A DNA stretch of 64,000 nucleotides from Hymenobacter canadensis (GTDB taxonomy: Bacteria; Bacteroidota; Bacteroidia; Cytophagales; Hymenobacteraceae), in NCBI RefSeq assembly GCF_027359925.1, contig NZ_CP114767.1, forward strand, positions 1,054,001 to 1,118,000. The letters are read 5' to 3'. The notes under the pieces are model-generated. The model had not been told where the DNA came from and did not search any database. It saw nothing but the letters and a program-made list of their open reading frames with translations. How positions within the stretch are numbered: the stretch's first letter is position 1; each line of letters starts with the position of its first letter. The position numbers and the translations under genes were made by a program. Below, in pieces: positions 1-7,617 of this stretch.

Positions 1-617
1 ACGTGGTGATGGTGGCCGTGAAGCCGCAGGATTTCAGCAAAATAGCGGCCGGGCTGCGGGCCGTGCTGCAGCCGACGCAGGTGGTGGTGTCCATCATGGC
101 CGGCATTCCCATTGGGCGGCTGCAGCGCGAGCTGGGCCACCAGCAGGTGATGCGCGCCATGCCCAACACGCCGGCGCTGCTGGGGCTGGGCATCACCGGG
201 TTTTCGGCGGCGCCGGAAGTGGAGCGCAGCCGCCTGCACCAGGTCGAAAACCTGCTGAACGCCACCGGCCGCTCTATTTTTCTGGAAGATGAGAGCCTGC
301 TCGACGCCGTGACGGCCGTGAGCGGCAGCGGCCCAGCCTATTTCTACTACATCGTGCAGGCTATGATGCAGGCCGGCCGCGAGTTGGGCTTCTCTGAGTC
401 GGTGGCCGGGCTGCTGGTAAAGCAAACCATGCTGGGCGCCTACCACCTGCTCAACTCCTCCGACAAAAGCCCCGACGAGCTGATTGCGGCTGTAGCCTCC
501 AAGGGCGGCACCACAGAAGCCGCCCTGCGCGAATTCCGCGCCGGCGGCCTGGCCGACACCCTGAAAGCTGGCATGAAAGCCGCCCAGCAGCGTGCCATCG
601 AGCTGGCGAAAGAGTAG
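1..617 (+). CDS. proC: Pyrroline-5-carboxylate reductase, 5'-truncated by window edge
   Basis: Last step of proline synthesis: NAD(P)H-dependent reduction of 1-pyrroline-5-carboxylate to proline in the cytoplasm. The visible 204 codons cover the end of the Rossmann domain (VAVKPQDF) and the dimerisation domain, with the family motifs VSGSGPAYFYY and the signature region VASKGGTTEAAL. Family members have about 265-270 residues, so roughly 60 N-terminal residues lie upstream of the window; the GTG at position 3 is an internal codon, not the start. The stop TAG (615-617) lies inside the first unit of an octameric GAGTARYT repeat (612-642). Confidence 0.93.
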   Translation, partial: VVMVAVKPQDFSKIAAGLRAVLQPTQVVVSIMAGIPIGRLQRELGHQQVMRAMPNTPALLGLGITGFSAAPEVERSRLHQVENLLNATGRSIFLEDESLLDAVTAVSGSGPAYFYYIVQAMMQAGRELGFSESVAGLLVKQTMLGAYHLLNSSDKSPDELIAAVASKGGTTEAALREFRAGGLADTLKAGMKAAQQRAIELAKE

Positions 618-642
618 CTGAGTAGTTGAGTAACTGAGTAAG
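612..642 (+). repeat. Octameric stop repeat (family A) at the proC stop
   Basis: Four consecutive 8-bp units of the form GAGTARYT: GAGTAGCT, GAGTAGTT, GAGTAACT, GAGTAAGT. The first unit contains the proC stop codon. Same orientation as the gene. The same element recurs near 11.7, 13.55, 14.0, 41.2 and 48.3 kb. Confidence 0.85.
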
Positions 643-657
643 TGCTGCACCGCAGCA

Positions 658-747
658 GGCAGTAGCGCGACCTTTGTAGTCCGCGCCCCGCGCCATTCAG
701 GCAGTTGTTACGGCGCGGGGCCGCGAACTACAAAGTTCGCACTACTG
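658..747. repeat. Long inverted repeat (family E), copy 1
   Basis: Arms beginning GCAGTAGCGCGA and ending TCGCACTACTG pair over about 35 bp with a few mismatches; the loop is about 17 nt. A closely related palindrome lies at 61868-61953. Together with the flanking stretch to 956 it fills the 339-bp gap between proC and ribBA. Confidence 0.8.
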
Positions 748-795
748 GCTATTGGCTACTGCGTAACAACAATAATTGAAGTCTGCTACGCTGGC

Positions 796-824
796 GAGAT
801 GCTTCGGCTGCGCCTCTAGATGAC
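796..824. repeat. Decayed half-copy of family B palindrome
   Basis: GAGATGCTTCGGCTGCGCC followed by TGAC resembles one arm of the family B repeat at 7491-7602 (GAGATGCTTCGACTGCGGC on its complementary strand). The matching second arm is absent, so it looks like a decayed remnant. Confidence 0.5.
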
Positions 825-920
825 GTTCTTTATACAGTACTCCATAACTCATTCCGTAACTTCGCGGCACTGGTGCTGGTTGTAGCAGCAGCATCGCGCG
901 GTTCTCACCCGAACCTTTAT

Positions 921-956
921 CCGCGAAATCCCAATAATCTGCAAAATCTGCGATTC
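921..956 (-). repeat. Family D repeat, diverged copy before ribBA
   Basis: On the minus strand this reads GAATCGCAGATTTTGCAGAT and onward, similar to the family D copy at 33059-33101. It ends directly against the ribBA start codon, so it forms the 5' leader of ribBA rather than following a stop codon as the other copies do. Confidence 0.5.
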
Positions 957-2204
957 ATGCTTGATTCCATTGAAGACGCCATTGCCGACATCCGCGCCGG
1001 CAAAGTTGTAGTAGTCGTTGACGACGAAGACCGTGAAAACGAAGGCGACTTCATCTGCGCCGCCCGTTGCGCCACCCCTGAGGTTATCAACTTTATGGCC
1101 ACCCACGGCCGTGGCCTGGTGTGCGCCCCGCTCATCGAGCAGCGCTGCGAAGAGCTGGGCCTGGAGCTGATGGTGGGCCGCAACACGGCCCTGCACGCCA
1201 CGCCGTTCACCGTGAGCATCGATTTGCTGAAAAACGGCGTGACCACCGGCATTTCGGCCTCCGACCGCAGCAAGACCATCCTGGCTCTCATCGACCCCGA
1301 CACTAAGCCGGAGGAGCTGGGCAAGCCGGGCCACATTTTCCCGCTGAGAGCCCGCAAGGAAGGCGTGCTGCGCCGCGCCGGCCACACCGAAGCCGCCATC
1401 GACCTCTCGCGCCTCGCGGGCTTCGAACCGGCCGGGGTGCTGGTGGAAATCCTGAAGGAAGACGGCGAAATGGCCCGCCTGCCCGAGTTGCGCGAAATTG
1501 CCACCAAGTGGAACCTCAAGCTGATTTCGGTACAGGACCTGATCCGCTACCGCCTCGACAAGGAGAGCCTCATCACCCGCGAAATTTCGGTGAAGCTGCC
1601 CACCGACTACGGCGACTTCGACCTGATTGCCTACACCCAGCGCACCACCAACGCCCAGCATCTGGCGTTGGTAAAAGGCGACATTTCGGGCGACGAGCCG
1701 GTGCTGGTGCGCGTGCACAGCTCCTGCGTCACGGGCGACATCTTCGGTAGCTGCCGCTGCGACTGTGGCCCACAGCTGCACCGGGCCATGCAGCACATCG
1801 AGCGGGAAGGCCGCGGCGTAATTGTGTACATGAACCAGGAAGGCCGCGGCATCGGTCTGCTCAACAAGCTGCGCGCCTACAAGCTGCAGGAGCAGGGCCG
1901 CGACACCGTGGAAGCCAACTTAGAGCTGGGCTTCGGCATGGATGAGCGCGACTACGGCGTAGGCGCCCAAATCCTGCGCGACCTGGGCATCTCGAAGATG
2001 CGCCTGCTCTCCAACAACCCCCGCAAGCGCACCGGCCTGATGGGCTACGGCCTCGAAATCGTGGAATCGGTAGGAATTGAGGTGGAGCCCAACGAGCACA
2101 ACGAGCGGTACCTCACCACCAAGCGCGACAAGCTGGGCCACACCATCCTGCACAAAGACCGCACCCCGCACCCCGACATGGACTCGGCGGTAGGCGTGGA
2201 ATAG
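957..2204 (+). CDS. ribBA: Bifunctional 3,4-dihydroxy-2-butanone 4-phosphate synthase / GTP cyclohydrolase II
   Basis: Supplies both precursors of riboflavin: the RibB half (about residues 1-200) converts ribulose 5-phosphate to 3,4-dihydroxy-2-butanone 4-phosphate, and the RibA half (about 205-415) opens GTP. RibB shows [10 protein letters not shown] at 22-31 and the GHTEAAIDL loop. RibA shows the zinc cysteines in [17 protein letters not shown], the [12 protein letters not shown] loop and LLSNNPRK. At 415 residues it has the normal fused length. The ATG at 957 is chosen because the family begins just before the RibB domain; the reading frame is open further upstream but there it is repeat sequence. 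No FMN riboswitch is visible. A TAacTTcG element at 857-864 may be its promoter. Confidence 0.96.
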   Translation: MLDSIEDAIADIRAGKVVVVVDDEDRENEGDFICAARCATPEVINFMATHGRGLVCAPLIEQRCEELGLELMVGRNTALHATPFTVSIDLLKNGVTTGISASDRSKTILALIDPDTKPEELGKPGHIFPLRARKEGVLRRAGHTEAAIDLSRLAGFEPAGVLVEILKEDGEMARLPELREIATKWNLKLISVQDLIRYRLDKESLITREISVKLPTDYGDFDLIAYTQRTTNAQHLALVKGDISGDEPVLVRVHSSCVTGDIFGSCRCDCGPQLHRAMQHIEREGRGVIVYMNQEGRGIGLLNKLRAYKLQEQGRDTVEANLELGFGMDERDYGVGAQILRDLGISKMRLLSNNPRKRTGLMGYGLEIVESVGIEVEPNEHNERYLTTKRDKLGHTILHKDRTPHPDMDSAVGVE

Positions 2205-2236
2205 AAGAGGCATTCGGCCTTGCACAAGAATTATTG

Positions 2237-2271
2237 AAAACGCCCCGTACAATTTTGTACGGGGCGTTTTT
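2237..2271. terminator. Rho-independent terminator after ribBA
   Basis: AAAACGCCCCGTAC and GTACGGGGCGTTTTT form a perfect 14-bp stem around a 6-nt loop, 32 nt after the ribBA stop. Confidence 0.93.
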
Positions 2272-2374
2272 CTGTTTGATGCCTGCCGACTTGGGGCATC
2301 ACATGTATGGGTGATTTTGTGGGATTGTACTTTGAAAATCAATAGCTTATCCTTTGTACATCAGTCCTGTAGTA

Positions 2375-2935
2375 ATGTTGCGTCGTTCCTTCCTGCATCT
2401 GTCGCTGGCCGCGCCCGGGCTGGCCGTTGTTTCGTCGTTTGTTGCCCCGTCGCAGGGGCCAGCGGCCCCGCCCCGCAGGAGCCTGCTGGTCAGGGCCGGA
2501 ACCGACAGTACCAGCCGGCCCTTCAAATTCCTGGATGCCCTGTTCACGGTAAAGGTTTCCGGCCGCGACACGCAGGGCCGGTGCGTCATTTTCGATACGC
2601 TCCGGCCCGCCAAAGTAGGCCCGCAGCTGCACCTGCACACCGACCTGGACGAGTGGTTCTATGTGGAAGCCGGCGAGTTCAAGTTTCAGGCCGGGGAAGA
2701 AACCATGCGCCTCAAGGCAGGCGACTCGCTGTTTGTGCCGCGCAACATGCCGCACGCCTTCGTGAAAACCAGCGAAGGAACGGCGCACTTAATAGTGATG
2801 CACCAGCCGGCCGGCACCATGGAAGAATATTTCCGCACGGCCAGCGCCATGCCCGACCAGAGCCCGGAAGCGCGCAGAGCCCTGGGCGAAAAGCACGGCA
2901 TGCGTTTCCTGGGCCCGGCCCTCACGCCGGACTGA
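2375..2935 (+). CDS. Secreted cupin-domain protein
   Basis: A 186-residue single-cupin protein. The start at 2375 gives a twin-arginine-like export signal (MLRRSFLHLSLAAPG, hydrophobic to about residue 25). The cupin core carries metal-ligand motifs: HLHTDLDEWFYVEAGEF for motif 1 and PRNMPHAF for motif 2. Metal-binding cupins of this type include dioxygenases, isomerases and simple sugar-binding proteins; nothing here shows which reaction, if any. It converges on the trehalase gene with only 17 bp between stop codons and no terminator. An earlier in-frame ATG at 2354 would spoil the signal. Confidence 0.8.
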   Translation: MLRRSFLHLSLAAPGLAVVSSFVAPSQGPAAPPRRSLLVRAGTDSTSRPFKFLDALFTVKVSGRDTQGRCVIFDTLRPAKVGPQLHLHTDLDEWFYVEAGEFKFQAGEETMRLKAGDSLFVPRNMPHAFVKTSEGTAHLIVMHQPAGTMEEYFRTASAMPDQSPEARRALGEKHGMRFLGPALTPD

Positions 2936-2952
2936 TTACGAAAAACCGCTGC

Positions 2953-4524
2953 CTACGGCTGCTTGGTAGTGGCGTGATTCAGCAGGTAGAGCAGCACGCC
3001 GTTGGTCCAGCCGAAGCCATCCTGCAGCGGATACTCGCCGCCGCCGGCGGGCAGGTGGGTGTCCTGGACGTTGTATTTCTCCAGCAGTTTGCCGGTTTGC
3101 TGAAACACGCGGCTGTTCAGGCGCACCCAGCGCGTAGCGACGGTGTCGGCGAGGGGCTGCTGGTTGTAGCGGCGCAGGCCCTGGATGGCCAGGTACTGCA
3201 GCGGCGCCCAGGCATTGGGCGCGTCCCACTGCTGGCCGCTGGTGTTGAGGGTGGTGAGCAGGCCGCCATCCTTTAGGAAGTCCGCTTTCAGGCCGGCCGC
3301 TACCTGCGTGGCCTGCGGCGCGGTGGCCACCCCGAACGCCAGCGGAAACACGCCCGCCAGCGTCCGGATGGTGGCCGGGCGGCGCTGCGTGAGGTCGTAG
3401 TCGGTGTACCAGCCGGCGGCTTTGTTCCAGCAGTAGCGCTGAATGGCGGCCTGCCGTTTGGTGGCTTTCAGCTCCCAGGTTTTGGCGGCAGCGGCCTGGC
3501 CTTGGGCTTTGTAGGAGCGGGCCAGGGTCTGTTCCAGGGTCAGCAACAGGCAGTTTAGGTCCACGGGCACCAGCTCGGTGGTGCGGATGGACGTCAGCTT
3601 GCCATCGGGCCCAAACCAGCGGGTGCTGAAGTCCCAGCCGGAAGCTGCCGCCGCCCGAATGTCGCGGTAGAACTGGCGCGGGTTGGCCAGGCCTTTCGCC
3701 GCGGCCACGTCTTCGGCATACGACTCCTCGCGCGGCTCGGTGCTGCTGTCCCAGTAGCGGTTGAGCACCTCACCGCCGGGCATCCGCACGGCGCGGCGGC
3801 TGGCCTTACCGGGCGCCAGCGAGTCGGCCCCGGCCATCCAGTAGGCGTATTCGCGCAGTAGTGCGGGCTGGTAGCGCGGCAGCACCGAGTCGGTTTGCTG
3901 CTGGGCCAGCAGCTGCACCATCAGGGCGAAAAAGGGCGGCTGCGAGCGGGTGAGGTAGTAGCTGCGGTTGCCATTCGGGATGAAGCCGTAGCGGTTCACC
4001 AGGAAGGCGAAGTTGTCGGCCATGCTGCGAACCAGCGGCGTGCGGCCGGCCTCACTCAGCCCGATCATCGTGAAATAAGAGTCCCAGTAGTACACTTCCC
4101 GGAACCGCCCGCCCGGCACCAGATAGGGCTTGGGCAGCGGCAGCAGCGACGAGTACCGGGCCACCGAATCCTGGGGGCGGCGCTCCAGCACGCGCCAGAG
4201 CGTATCGAGGTGGGGACGCAGGCCGGCTGCTACGTTGCTACGGTAGGTGCTGGCGTCGGAGGTCGGCAGCCGGAAGCGGGCCTTTACGAAGGTGGACAGG
4301 TTGAAGCCGGGCTGGGTGCGCTGCTGGGCGTAGTCGGCCAGAATGCGGGCCGGCGGCGCCAGTGGCACCATATCCACGAACGTCTTATTATCGGGGTACA
4401 CACGGCCCTGCTGCACCGCCTCAAACAGGCCAGGGTAGAGCTGGCGGGGCGTGAGCGGCAGCTGGGCCACGGCCCAGGTAGCCGAGAGGCCGCAGAGCAG
4501 GAGGGTGAGAAGGGCTTTTTGCAT
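2953..4524 (-). CDS. treA: Periplasmic alpha,alpha-trehalase, GH37 family
   Basis: Hydrolyses trehalose to two glucose molecules. The 523-residue product starts at MQKALL, giving a signal peptide (cleavage near residue 20, VAQ). Both family signatures are present: PGGRFREVYYWDSY at about 137-150 and QWDAPNAWAP at about 432-441. The general-acid aspartate lies in SGWDFSTRW (about D298), and the C-terminal GGGEYPLQDGFGW loop is intact. An in-frame ATG ten codons upstream lengthens the signal awkwardly. It is transcribed alone. The export signal suggests use of external trehalose rather than turnover of an internal pool. Confidence 0.95.
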   Translation of the reverse strand: MQKALLTLLLCGLSATWAVAQLPLTPRQLYPGLFEAVQQGRVYPDNKTFVDMVPLAPPARILADYAQQRTQPGFNLSTFVKARFRLPTSDASTYRSNVAAGLRPHLDTLWRVLERRPQDSVARYSSLLPLPKPYLVPGGRFREVYYWDSYFTMIGLSEAGRTPLVRSMADNFAFLVNRYGFIPNGNRSYYLTRSQPPFFALMVQLLAQQQTDSVLPRYQPALLREYAYWMAGADSLAPGKASRRAVRMPGGEVLNRYWDSSTEPREESYAEDVAAAKGLANPRQFYRDIRAAAASGWDFSTRWFGPDGKLTSIRTTELVPVDLNCLLLTLEQTLARSYKAQGQAAAAKTWELKATKRQAAIQRYCWNKAAGWYTDYDLTQRRPATIRTLAGVFPLAFGVATAPQATQVAAGLKADFLKDGGLLTTLNTSGQQWDAPNAWAPLQYLAIQGLRRYNQQPLADTVATRWVRLNSRVFQQTGKLLEKYNVQDTHLPAGGGEYPLQDGFGWTNGVLLYLLNHATTKQP

Positions 4525-4711
4525 GGCGTAGAACAAGAGCGGTGTGAGCCTCAAGATACGGGTTCTGCCGGCCCGGCAATAGACGGACCATCCGGAAAGA
4601 GACGCGCCGTGTCCTGTTCTGCGAAACCTGCCGGGCAGAGGCAGAGTTAGCTGGAAAAAGCCGCGCCAGCACGCGGCGGCCCTGTATTTTTTCGGCTATC
4701 TTTCTCCGGAT

Positions 4712-5491
4712 ATGATGAAGCTCCCTACCGTTGTATATGCGCTGCTGACGGGCCTGGCGTTGGGTGCCGGACCTACCGTGCAGGCGCAGCAAAACCAGCG
4801 GGCCCTGGTACAGGAGTTTGCTGGTAGCACCATTCTGCTGACTTCCGGCGACACGCTCCGGGGCCCCGTCACGTTGCGCCGCGACCAGGACGTGCTGCTC
4901 ATGGCCCAGCCCGACGGCACGCTCACCACGCTGTCGGCGGTAAGCGTCAACAGCTTCGCGGTGAAAGGCGAGCAGATTGACAGCCGCCTCGGCAACGGCT
5001 ACTACGACAATTTCCTCGATGCCCGCAACGGCTACTACTATGGCAACCCCGTGTATGGCGTGCCGCGCCTGCGCCCCGAAACCGAAAACCTGAACCGCGT
5101 GCGGGTGTTCCGCTCCTTCCGCTGGAACCGGGGCAACGACTACAGCGACTTCACGTCGCCGGCGTTTTTCGAGCAGCTCAGCAACGGCCCCCGCATGCTG
5201 CTGCGCCGCGAGTCGCTGGTGGAGCGCACCGTCAACAACGGCCCATACGGCGGCTACGGCTACGGCGGCCGCAACTTCGGCACCTACACCGAGAAGAAGG
5301 ACGATTTCTACCTGGCCACGCCCACCGGCAGCATCATTGCGTTACGAAGCCCCAAGAAGGATCTGCTAGCCGTATTCCGGGGCCAAGCCCGGCAGCTGGA
5401 ACAGTACGCCCGCGACAACCGCCTCAGTTTCACCGTCGCCCGCGAGCTGGCCTTCATCGTGAACTACGCCAACTCGCTGGTGAAGGAGTGA
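4712..5491 (+). CDS. Exported protein of unknown function
   Basis: I do not recognise this family. The product is 259 residues with a signal peptide ending near VQAQQ (about residue 26). A beta-rich segment follows (STILLTSGDTLRGPVTL), then a Tyr/Gly/Asn-rich middle (YYDNFLDARNGYYYG, YGGYGYGG) and a charged C-terminal helix region. The SGDTLRG motif is common in Bacteroidota exported proteins. There are two adjacent ATGs (4712 and 4715). A TAtcTTTc element at 4697-4704 would start transcription only a few bases before the ATG. It is monocistronic and followed by a family C palindrome. Confidence 0.75.
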   Translation: MMKLPTVVYALLTGLALGAGPTVQAQQNQRALVQEFAGSTILLTSGDTLRGPVTLRRDQDVLLMAQPDGTLTTLSAVSVNSFAVKGEQIDSRLGNGYYDNFLDARNGYYYGNPVYGVPRLRPETENLNRVRVFRSFRWNRGNDYSDFTSPAFFEQLSNGPRMLLRRESLVERTVNNGPYGGYGYGGRNFGTYTEKKDDFYLATPTGSIIALRSPKKDLLAVFRGQARQLEQYARDNRLSFTVARELAFIVNYANSLVKE

Positions 5492-5508
5492 GTTTTTAAT
5501 CTGATGCG

Positions 5509-5616
5509 AGCCCCAGCGGGGCGACACCTTGACCGCGCGGCTAAGGTGTCGCCCCGCTGGGGCTCTGTATTTGATGGCTAGCTGGGTTTCTACCGATATG
5601 CCGCCCCGCTGGGGCT
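5509..5616. repeat. Family C palindromic repeat, copy 1
   Basis: AGCCCCAGCGGGGCGACACC and its reverse complement form a 22-bp stem (5509-5564) with a 12-nt loop. A second block at 5583-5616 repeats the CCGCCCCGCTGGGGC core after GGGTTTCTACCGATATG. The same two-part arrangement recurs at 33123-33289. It lies between two converging genes and could end transcription both ways. Confidence 0.85.
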
Positions 5617-5642
5617 ATTCAACGACTTCATTCACTCAACCA

Positions 5643-6407
5643 CTACAAATCGCGGCTGCGCAGGAGCAGGTAGCTCAAGCCCCAAAACAGGGCCGTATAT
5701 GCCAGGGCCAGCGGCAGCGCCTGGCTGGGCAGCAGGGCCATGGAGGGGCCGGTCACGGTGGCCATCAGCTCCTGGCCGGGCATGGGCGTGAGGCTGTTGA
5801 AGATCTTGGCCGGCAGGTAGCGGTCCAGCTCGTTGGGCAGCGACAGTCGCAACAGCGGCTCAGCCACCCACAGATACAGTAGAAACAGTAGGATGGCGGC
5901 TCCGCTGCGGCGCACCAGCACCGCCACCAGCGCGGCCAGCGCCAGCACGCCCAGCACCTGCACCCCGTAGAGCAGCACCGCCGGCAAACCCGTCGTGGCC
6001 TGCGCCACCGTGCCGGCCGCCCGCGTCAGCCCGAAGTACGCGCCAATGCCCAGCACGACTACCATCGCAAAGCCCGCCAGCAGCCCAGAAACGACTATCT
6101 TATTCTGCAGCAGCCCCGCCACCGAGCTACCGTCAATCACCTGCTGCCGGAACGTGCGGAACTGAAACTCGTCGGTAATAAGGATGATGAACAAGATGCC
6201 CAGCAGCATGGTGAAGTAGCTGGCTACGAAAGCCAGCTTGTCCCACAGCCCCGGAAACATATACAGTGACTGGCCCAGCGGTTGCCCGTTCACGTTCAGG
6301 CTGCCGCCTGCCGATACAAACAGCAGCAGCAGCACGGCGTAGGCCAGCAGGTTGATCCAGACAGTACGGTAGGGGAGAATCTTGCGAAGTTCGGCGCGGA
6401 AAAGCAT
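5643..6407 (-). CDS. ABC-2 type transporter permease
   Basis: A 254-residue membrane protein with about six hydrophobic segments: LLAYAVLLLLFVSAG, YFTMLLGILFIILI, VVSGLLAGFAMVVVLGIGAY, LLYGVQVLGVLALAALVAVLV, a segment around AAILLFLLYLWVAEPLL, and a final one. The short N-terminal MLFRAELRKIL helix is typical of ABC-2 permeases. It follows the ATPase gene at 6557-7450 on the same strand across a 149-nt gap, so the two probably form one exporter. The substrate cannot be read from the sequence. Confidence 0.85.
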   Translation of the reverse strand: MLFRAELRKILPYRTVWINLLAYAVLLLLFVSAGGSLNVNGQPLGQSLYMFPGLWDKLAFVASYFTMLLGILFIILITDEFQFRTFRQQVIDGSSVAGLLQNKIVVSGLLAGFAMVVVLGIGAYFGLTRAAGTVAQATTGLPAVLLYGVQVLGVLALAALVAVLVRRSGAAILLFLLYLWVAEPLLRLSLPNELDRYLPAKIFNSLTPMPGQELMATVTGPSMALLPSQALPLALAYTALFWGLSYLLLRSRDL

Positions 6408-6556
6408 GTATTGGTGTGCTGATTTATAATGTATTAGGATGCTGGTAGCTGACTGTTATTGAGCTGATTGTTCGTTGACATGATTAGGTTGCAGTGTCAG
6501 CAAGCAACACGTCAGCAATCAACTAACATCAATCAGCCCATCAAAAATCAACACAG
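6408..6556. repeat. Low-complexity stop-rich tract after the ATPase stop
   Basis: On the minus strand the ATPase stop TAG is followed at once by repeats of TTGATT/GCTGA type (GGGCTGATTGATG, TTAGTTGATTGCTGACG) and then by related sequence in the opposite orientation. This gives a weak inverted repeat across the gap between the ATPase and permease genes. Confidence 0.45.
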
Positions 6557-7450
6557 CTATTTCGTCAGCTCCAGAAACTGGGCTTCCAGGCTGCGGCGGC
6601 GCAGCTCCAGGCCGGCTAGGGCAATGTTCTGGGCAAAAAGGGCGCGGTTGAGGTCGGCGGGGCCGTGGCCGGGCGCGAGGGCGGCGCTTAACTGGCCGTC
6701 GGTTTCGGGGCGCACGTCCGACACCCAGGGCAGGGCGGCCAGGGCCTGCTGCACGGTCGCTGTGGCCCGCGGCTCGGGGCGCAGCAGCACCCGGTCGGCG
6801 GTGGCCAGGATGTTGCCGACGGGGCCGGCCGCCCGCAGCTCGCCGCGCTGCAGCACCGCCACATGTGTACATACTTTCTCTATTTCATCGAGCAGGTGGC
6901 TGGCCAGAATGATGGTTTTGCCTTCCGCCGCCAGGCGTTGCACCAGGCCGCGTACCTCGGCAATGCCTTGCGGATCGAGGCCGTTGGTGGGCTCATCCAG
7001 CACCAGCACCTCGGGGTTGCCGAGCAGGGTGGAGGCCAGCGCCAACCGTTGCTTCATGCCCAGCGAGAACCCGCGGAAGGCATCGTGCTGGCGCGTGCCC
7101 AGCCCCACGGTATCGAGGGCCTGATCTACGCTGCGCGGGTCGGCCTGCTTGATGTCGGCGGCCAGCTGCAGGTTCTGGCGGGCCGAGAGGTAGGGGAAGA
7201 AGTTGGGCGTTTCCAGCAGCGCCCCGATGCGCCGCCGCCCGGCTGCCGTGGGCGGCTGCCCAAACCAGCGCACCGTCCCGCCCGAGGCCCGCAGCACGCC
7301 CAGCGCAATGCCCAGCGTGGTGGTTTTGCCGCTGCCGTTGGGCCCCAGCAGGCCATACACGCTGCCCGGCTCCACCTGCAGCGTCAAGCCTCGCAGCGCC
7401 GTGGTGCTGCCGTAGGTTTTGGAAAGGTTTTCGAGTTCGAGGATGGGCAT
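6557..7450 (-). CDS. ABC transporter ATP-binding protein
   Basis: A 297-residue ATPase of the class that pairs with ABC-2 permeases. It has Walker A GPNGSGKTT (about 36-44), signature FSLGMKQRLALA, Walker B VLVLDEPTNGLDPQG and H-loop ASHLLDE. The LGMKQRL form of the signature is typical of drug, antibiotic and gliding-type exporters. A C-terminal extension of about 80 residues after the nucleotide-binding domain is common in this class. The permease gene lies 149 nt downstream. The family B palindrome upstream (7491-7602) isolates it from the M14 peptidase gene. Confidence 0.92.
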   Translation of the reverse strand: MPILELENLSKTYGSTTALRGLTLQVEPGSVYGLLGPNGSGKTTTLGIALGVLRASGGTVRWFGQPPTAAGRRRIGALLETPNFFPYLSARQNLQLAADIKQADPRSVDQALDTVGLGTRQHDAFRGFSLGMKQRLALASTLLGNPEVLVLDEPTNGLDPQGIAEVRGLVQRLAAEGKTIILASHLLDEIEKVCTHVAVLQRGELRAAGPVGNILATADRVLLRPEPRATATVQQALAALPWVSDVRPETDGQLSAALAPGHGPADLNRALFAQNIALAGLELRRRSLEAQFLELTK

Positions 7451-7490
7451 GAGTGGGAAGCAGGTAATAAAGGGATTTACAACGCTTTTA

Positions 7491-7602
7491 GGCCGTCATG
7501 CTGAGCGAAGGCGCAGCCGCAGTCGAAGCATCTCTACCTCAAACTAATAAATGGTTTCACAACGAAGCGGTAGAGATGCTTCGACAAGCTCAGCATGACG
7601 GC
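7491..7602. repeat. Family B palindromic repeat, copy 1
   Basis: GGCCGTCATGCTGAGC and its reverse complement bound a 112-bp inverted repeat whose inner arms are CGAAGCATCTCTACC and GGTAGAGATGCTTCG. A second copy at 22373-22463 has the same arms. Confidence 0.88.
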
Positions 7603-7617
7603 CTTTCATCAGCTAGA

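Noticed and set aside
618..956. FMN riboswitch before ribBA
   Set aside because: The conserved FMN-aptamer motifs are absent; the gap holds inverted repeats and repeat remnants.
849..1796. Long open frame antisense to ribBA
   Set aside because: GC-rich DNA gives long antisense frames. This one has no domain or signal and lies wholly over a well-conserved gene.
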